Below are positions 6,949 through 9,498 of a stretch of DNA of 9,498 nt, one piece after another; position 1 is the first letter of the stretch; every line of letters starts with the position of its first letter. The notes beneath the pieces were generated by a model. It was not told where the DNA came from. It saw only the letters and a program-made list of their open reading frames with translations, and searched no databases. A program made the translations under genes and the position numbers. The stretch is from an uncultured Oscillospiraceae bacterium. Lineage in GTDB: Bacteria; Bacillota; Clostridia; Oscillospirales; Ruminococcaceae. The stretch covers positions 1 through 9,498 of the forward strand of contig CAKSPU010000065.1 in the NCBI GenBank assembly GCA_934486875.1, read 5' to 3'.

Positions 6949-7752
6949 ATGACAGATATGATCTCAATGACCACAATGTGCGCAGATGTTTTTGAAGAAA
7001 GCGGAAAGCTGCTTGCAGGCGGTGAAGCGCTGAATTTTGCGGCAAATGCCTGTAAATTCCCCGATGTGAAGGTTCACATAATCGGTGCCATAGGCGATGA
7101 TGACTGCGGACGTGAGGTCCTCCGCTCGATAAAGGGAAAACCTGTTGATATCTCAAATATCCGAATTATAAAGGGCGGCAGAACTGCTTCAAATCACATT
7201 TATCTCACCGAAAAGGGCGACCGTTATTTTAAGGAAAGCTCCTGGGATGGCGGCGTTGATGAAACCTTTTCGATGAATGACAGCGACAGAAACGCCGTCT
7301 GCGCTTCGGATATGGTCTATATGACCTGTTACTGCAAGAGTTACCGAGAGGTCGTTTCGCTGAAAAGCTCCGCTGATTTCAGACTTGCTGTGGATTTTGA
7401 CATAAGGCGTGACTTTGATGAAATCGAAAAGCTGCTGTCCGATATTGATTTTTTCTTCATAAGCGGCAGCGGAGACATTTTGCCCGTGTTTGAAAAATGG
7501 TCGGAGAAATATGACTGTGTTTTCAATGTGACATTAGCCGAGAACGGCAGCGTTACATATCACAAGGGCAGAAAATACAGCTGCAAAGCCGTTTCCGTAA
7601 GTAAGGTGATCGACACAACAGGCTGCGGAGACAGCTATCACGCCGCATTTTTATGCAGCTATTTTACAGATGGTGATATCCAAAGGGCAATGACCGTGGG
7701 TTCCGCCGCAGCTTCGGAGACCCTTTCCCACATCGGCGGATTTGAATACTGA
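6949..7752 (+). CDS. PfkB-family (ribokinase-like) carbohydrate kinase, FrlD-like
   Basis: This protein should phosphorylate a sugar or sugar derivative with ATP in the cytoplasm. The start ATG has GAGGGAG six bases upstream. The 267-residue product is slightly short for the family but complete. It has an N-terminal strand then GGEALNFAA (24-32, substrate side), GAIGDDDCGR (46-55), and GVDIS-like PVDISNI (65-71). The C-terminal half has VTLAENGS (194-201) and the PfkB signature IDTTGCGDSYHAAF (221-234), with catalytic base D228. The usual DTTGAGD has Cys in place of Ala. The organisation matches fructoselysine 6-kinase (FrlD) more closely than ribokinase or fructokinase, but no frl deglycase or transporter genes are nearby, so the substrate is open. 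It stands alone with its own promoter and converges on murA. Confidence 0.88.
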   Translation: MTDMISMTTMCADVFEESGKLLAGGEALNFAANACKFPDVKVHIIGAIGDDDCGREVLRSIKGKPVDISNIRIIKGGRTASNHIYLTEKGDRYFKESSWDGGVDETFSMNDSDRNAVCASDMVYMTCYCKSYREVVSLKSSADFRLAVDFDIRRDFDEIEKLLSDIDFFFISGSGDILPVFEKWSEKYDCVFNVTLAENGSVTYHKGRKYSCKAVSVSKVIDTTGCGDSYHAAFLCSYFTDGDIQRAMTVGSAAASETLSHIGGFEY

Positions 7753-7759
7753 TATATGC

Positions 7760-7791
7760 AAAAAGGTCGGCACATTTTCTGTACCGACCTT
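7760..7791. terminator. Terminator hairpin between the kinase gene and murA
   Basis: AAGGTCGG (7763-7770) pairs with CCGACCTT (7784-7791). ACA/TGT extends the stem past one mismatch around a TTTTC loop. Read on the minus strand it ends in five T residues, so it is a good terminator for murA (stop at 7806). On the plus strand it is followed by ATTTC and is a weaker but plausible end for the kinase gene. Confidence 0.85.
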
Positions 7792-7805
7792 ATTTCATAT
7801 AAAAA

Positions 7806-9092
7806 TCAAAGTGCCACCTTGCGGACGGAAGTGCCGGGAACGGTTCTTTTCTCAATGTCCGCACCCAGTGCCCTGAGCTTCTGCTCAATGTCCTCATAGC
7901 CACGCTCAATGTGGTAAATGTCATCTATCTCGGTAACGCCGCTTGCCGCAAGACCTGCTATGATAAGCGCTGCGCCTGCTCTCAGGTCTGGAGCGGTAAC
8001 GGGTGCGCCCATAAGCTTGCCCACGCCCTCGATAACGGCAACTCTGCCCTCAACGGAAATGTCAGCGCCCATACGTCTTAGCTCGTCAACATAGCGGAAA
8101 CGGTTGTTGAATATCTCGTCCGTAACGATGCTCGTACCCTCTGCAAGACAGAGAAGAGCGGATATCTGAGGCTGCATATCTGTGGGGAAGCCTGGGTGGG
8201 GCATTGTCTTGATGCTTGTCTTTACGAGAGGACCGTCAACGGAAATTCTCACGCTGTCGTCAAATTCCTCAACGTTAACGCCGATCTTCGCAAGCTTCTG
8301 AGTGATCGACTCAAGATGCTTGGGAATAACGTTCTTGATAAGCACATTGCCCTTTGTGGCAGCCGCAGCCACCATATATGTTCCCGCCTCGATCTGGTCG
8401 GGGATAATTGCATAGTTTGTACCCTTAAGGTGCTTTACGCCCCTTATCTTGATAACATCGGTTCCTGCTCCCATAATGTCAGCGCCCATAGAGTTGAGGA
8501 AGTTTGCAAGGTCAACGATATGGGGCTCCTTTGCGGCATTCTCGATTACTGTAAGACCTGTTGCCTTAACAGCTGCAAGCATTGCGTTGATCGTAGCGCC
8601 CACGGTTATCTTGTCGAAATATATCTGTGCGCCGATAAGGGAATCCGCACAAATGTCGATCATACCGTTGTCAAGAGTGCAGGCCGCTCCGAGAGCGGTA
8701 AATGCCTTAAGATGCTGGTCAATGGGACGATCGCCCAGATAGCAGCCGCCGGGCATAGAAACTCTTGCTCTGCCGAACTTGCCGAGGAGCGTTCCGAGAA
8801 AATAATAGGAGGCTCTCATATGGCGGGCAAGCTCATAGGGAACAACAGGGTCTTTTATATTAGCCGCATCTATGCGGTAAGTATTCTTGTCCAGCTTCTG
8901 AACGTCCGCACCCATTTCGTAGAGGATACGCAGAGAAATGGAAACGTCGCTGATATTGGGTATGTTTTCAAGCACGCAGGGACCGTCAGCCAGTATAACA
9001 GCGGGGATTATCGCCACAACAGCGTTTTTCGCACCGCTTATTACGACCTCGCCCTCGAGCCGTCTGCCGCCTTTTATAATAAACTTCTCCAA
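7806..9092 (-). CDS. murA: UDP-N-acetylglucosamine 1-carboxyvinyltransferase MurA (TTG start)
   Basis: MurA transfers enolpyruvate from PEP to UDP-GlcNAc, the first committed step of peptidoglycan synthesis, in the cytoplasm. The 428-residue product is full length. Key residues fall at or near their E. coli numbers: K22/N23 in SGAKNA, the PEP-attacking cysteine C117 in PGGCYLGDRPIDQH (E. coli C115), D305 in FPTDMQPQ, R371 in DLRAG and R397 in HIERGYE. Cysteine rather than aspartate at the active site is the fosfomycin-sensitive type. The start is TTG at 9092. The N-terminal sequence EKFIIKGGRRLEG is where the family begins, GGGAG lies nine bases upstream, and the next in-frame ATG is at residue 60. 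Clostridia often have two murA paralogues, and which this is cannot be decided here. It is monocistronic with its own promoter and terminator. Confidence 0.96.
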   Translation of the reverse strand: MEKFIIKGGRRLEGEVVISGAKNAVVAIIPAVILADGPCVLENIPNISDVSISLRILYEMGADVQKLDKNTYRIDAANIKDPVVPYELARHMRASYYFLGTLLGKFGRARVSMPGGCYLGDRPIDQHLKAFTALGAACTLDNGMIDICADSLIGAQIYFDKITVGATINAMLAAVKATGLTVIENAAKEPHIVDLANFLNSMGADIMGAGTDVIKIRGVKHLKGTNYAIIPDQIEAGTYMVAAAATKGNVLIKNVIPKHLESITQKLAKIGVNVEEFDDSVRISVDGPLVKTSIKTMPHPGFPTDMQPQISALLCLAEGTSIVTDEIFNNRFRYVDELRRMGADISVEGRVAVIEGVGKLMGAPVTAPDLRAGAALIIAGLAASGVTEIDDIYHIERGYEDIEQKLRALGADIEKRTVPGTSVRKVAL

Positions 9093-9110
9093 AGTTAAAA
9101 TCTCCCGTGA

Positions 9111-9128
9111 CCGCAGGTTATCCTGCGG
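9111..9128 (-). promoter_or_regulatory. Hairpin in the murA leader, next to the ribosome binding site
   Basis: A perfect 7-bp stem, CCGCAGG (9111-9117) and CCTGCGG (9122-9128), with a four-base loop lies in the short murA 5' leader. It ends only a few bases before the GGGAGA ribosome binding site. It could stabilise the mRNA or influence initiation at the TTG codon. The base-pairing is visible; a regulatory role is inference. Confidence 0.5.
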
Positions 9129-9147
9129 AATTTTTATTGCACTAACT

Positions 9148-9176
9148 ATTATAACACATTGACTGCCAAATTAAAA
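9148..9176 (-). promoter_or_regulatory. Extended -10 promoter of murA
   Basis: On the minus strand TGT-TATAAT (9156-9148) is an extended -10 box with a perfect hexamer. The -35 at 17 bases (TTTTAA, 9176-9171) is poor, which is common with extended -10 promoters. The predicted start is about 50 bases before the TTG codon, giving a leader that contains the hairpin at 9111-9128. Confidence 0.7.
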
Positions 9177-9250
9177 GCATTTTTCTCTAATAAAACTGAC
9201 GGAAATTTTATGAGAACTTTTGAAATTAATGTCATTGTGTACAAAAAATA

Positions 9251-9282
9251 CCCGTGTCAATTTTTTCGATAAAAAATTCGGG
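9251..9282. repeat. AT-rich inverted repeat upstream of the repeat cluster
   Basis: AATTTTTT (9259-9266) pairs perfectly with AAAAAATT (9271-9278) around a CGAT loop, and CCCG (9251-9254) with CGGG (9279-9282) extends it past a four-base bulge. Read on the minus strand the hairpin is followed by TATTTTTTG, which resembles a terminator, but no minus-strand transcript would be expected to end here. It may be an operator or a boundary element. I cannot assign a role. Confidence 0.4.
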
Positions 9283-9286
9283 ATTG

Positions 9287-9338
9287 TTTTGTAACCGTTT
9301 TGTAATATGCGCGATTTTGTGTTACTATTTTGTAACCT
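9287..9338 (+). promoter_or_regulatory. Cluster of TTTTGTAAC-like direct repeats, probable regulator binding sites
   Basis: TTTTGTAA occurs exactly at 9287, 9298 and 9328, with a variant TTTTGTGTTAC at 9315, all in the same orientation. Viewed as TGTAAC/TGTAAT/TGTTAC/TGTAAC units at 9290, 9301, 9320 and 9331, they form two pairs, each with an 11-bp period, one helical turn. The last unit sits 14 bases before a TATACT -10 box (9351-9356) in place of a normal -35. Paired direct repeats of this period overlapping the -35 are typical for OmpR/PhoB-family response regulators. The identity of the regulator is inference. Confidence 0.6.
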
Positions 9339-9356
9339 TTGCGCATCACTTATACT
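9328..9356 (+). promoter_or_regulatory. Plus-strand promoter driving the structured RNA region
   Basis: The -10 box TATACT (9351-9356) has no consensus -35; at 17 bases the hexamer is TTTTGT, part of the last direct repeat. Transcription would start near 9363. A second candidate, TTGTAA (9300-9305), 17 bases, TACTAT (9323-9328), lies inside the repeat cluster. Either would transcribe the structured sequence at the right edge. Confidence 0.5.
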
Positions 9357-9362
9357 AATCTT

Positions 9363-9498
9363 TAATCGTTCTGTAGACAAAGGCGGCAGATAGAACGCTG
9401 CCAATCTAGGAAAGCGACCGCAGGCGGGCTTGCCGCCCGGCAAGGAAGTGTTGCTTTATAAAGCAACCTGACGACGAGTGGCTGCGTTATAGCTGTCG
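9363..9498 (+). ncRNA. Candidate structured RNA or riboregulatory leader, cut by the right edge
   Basis: No open reading frame worth calling exists here, yet the sequence turns GC-rich and heavily self-complementary right after a promoter. Visible helices are GGCAG (9385-9389) with CTGCC (9398-9402), GGCGG (9423-9427) with CCGCC (9433-9437), and GTTGCTT (9450-9456) with AAGCAAC (9461-9467) around a TATA loop. CGCAG (9419-9423) can also pair with CTGCG (9482-9486), and CGAC (9415-9418) with GTCG (9495-9498), which would enclose the other hairpins in a multibranch junction (this competes for one G of the second helix). A purine-rich GGAAAGCGACC joins the first and second parts. It does not match tmRNA, SRP RNA, RNase P RNA or a riboswitch I can recall. 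The 3' part and any downstream gene are outside the window. Confidence 0.5.

Noticed and set aside
8196..9098. Plus-strand 300-aa ORF inside murA
   Set aside because: It lies fully antisense to a complete murA with all catalytic residues. The product is rich in Cys/His/Ser without family features and no ribosome binding site is seen.
9111..9140. Plus-strand intrinsic terminator (hairpin followed by AATTTTTATT)
   Set aside because: No plus-strand gene precedes it; murA is on the other strand. It is better read as a murA leader hairpin, although it could block antisense transcription.
9287..9338. CRISPR-like array
   Set aside because: The repeats are only 8-11 bases with no regular spacers; the position next to a -10 box fits regulator sites.
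9371..9410. Ribosomal protein L10 leader (GTAGACA followed by a GGCAG hairpin)
   Set aside because: Only a short resemblance to the GUAGACAG kink element is present; the closing CCGAGG arrangement is missing and the following helices do not fit.

Overview
The window looks like chromosome from a low-to-mid GC Firmicute of the Clostridia, probably Oscillospiraceae/Ruminococcus-like. This is inferred from the strong GGAGG-type ribosome binding sites, the rimO-pgsA pair, the SLH-domain exported protein, the clostridial style of MurA, and intrinsic terminators with sigma-A type promoters throughout. The genus cannot be fixed from this sequence alone.

Layout. Positions 1-2345 are on the minus strand. 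At the left edge is the start of a gene that runs out of the window. Next comes a remnant of a phage head module: a 59-residue small ORF, an intrinsic terminator, a 77-residue small gene, a broken minor capsid gene and the C-terminal piece of a portal gene. Portal then minor capsid is the normal SPP1-like order, but the portal has lost its front. The minor capsid has lost about 100 internal residues together with a change of frame. Its last ~150 residues are an intact, AT-richer domain of the kind fused to phage capsid proteins as polymorphic toxins. The 77-residue gene abuts it in the place an immunity gene would occupy.

Positions 2401-4406 hold a plus-strand housekeeping operon with its own promoter: rimO (ribosomal protein S12 methylthiotransferase) overlapping pgsA (phosphatidylglycerophosphate synthase), closed by a bidirectional terminator. 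Positions 4417-6744 (minus) encode a 775-residue exported protein with YcdB/YcdC-like repeats and C-terminal SLH-type segments. It faces a plus-strand PfkB-family, FrlD-like sugar kinase (6949-7752) across 204 bp that hold two back-to-back promoters. The kinase converges on murA (7806-9092, minus), with a terminator hairpin between them.

Positions 9093-9498 have no protein gene that I can support. They hold the murA promoter and a leader hairpin, an AT-rich hairpin, and four TTTTGTAAC-like repeats upstream of a plus-strand -10 box. The last ~135 bases are densely structured and look like the beginning of a non-coding RNA or riboregulatory leader that continues past the window.

The two places most worth attention are the decayed capsid gene that keeps an intact toxin-like tail with a partner gene, and the repeat-controlled structured RNA at the right edge.
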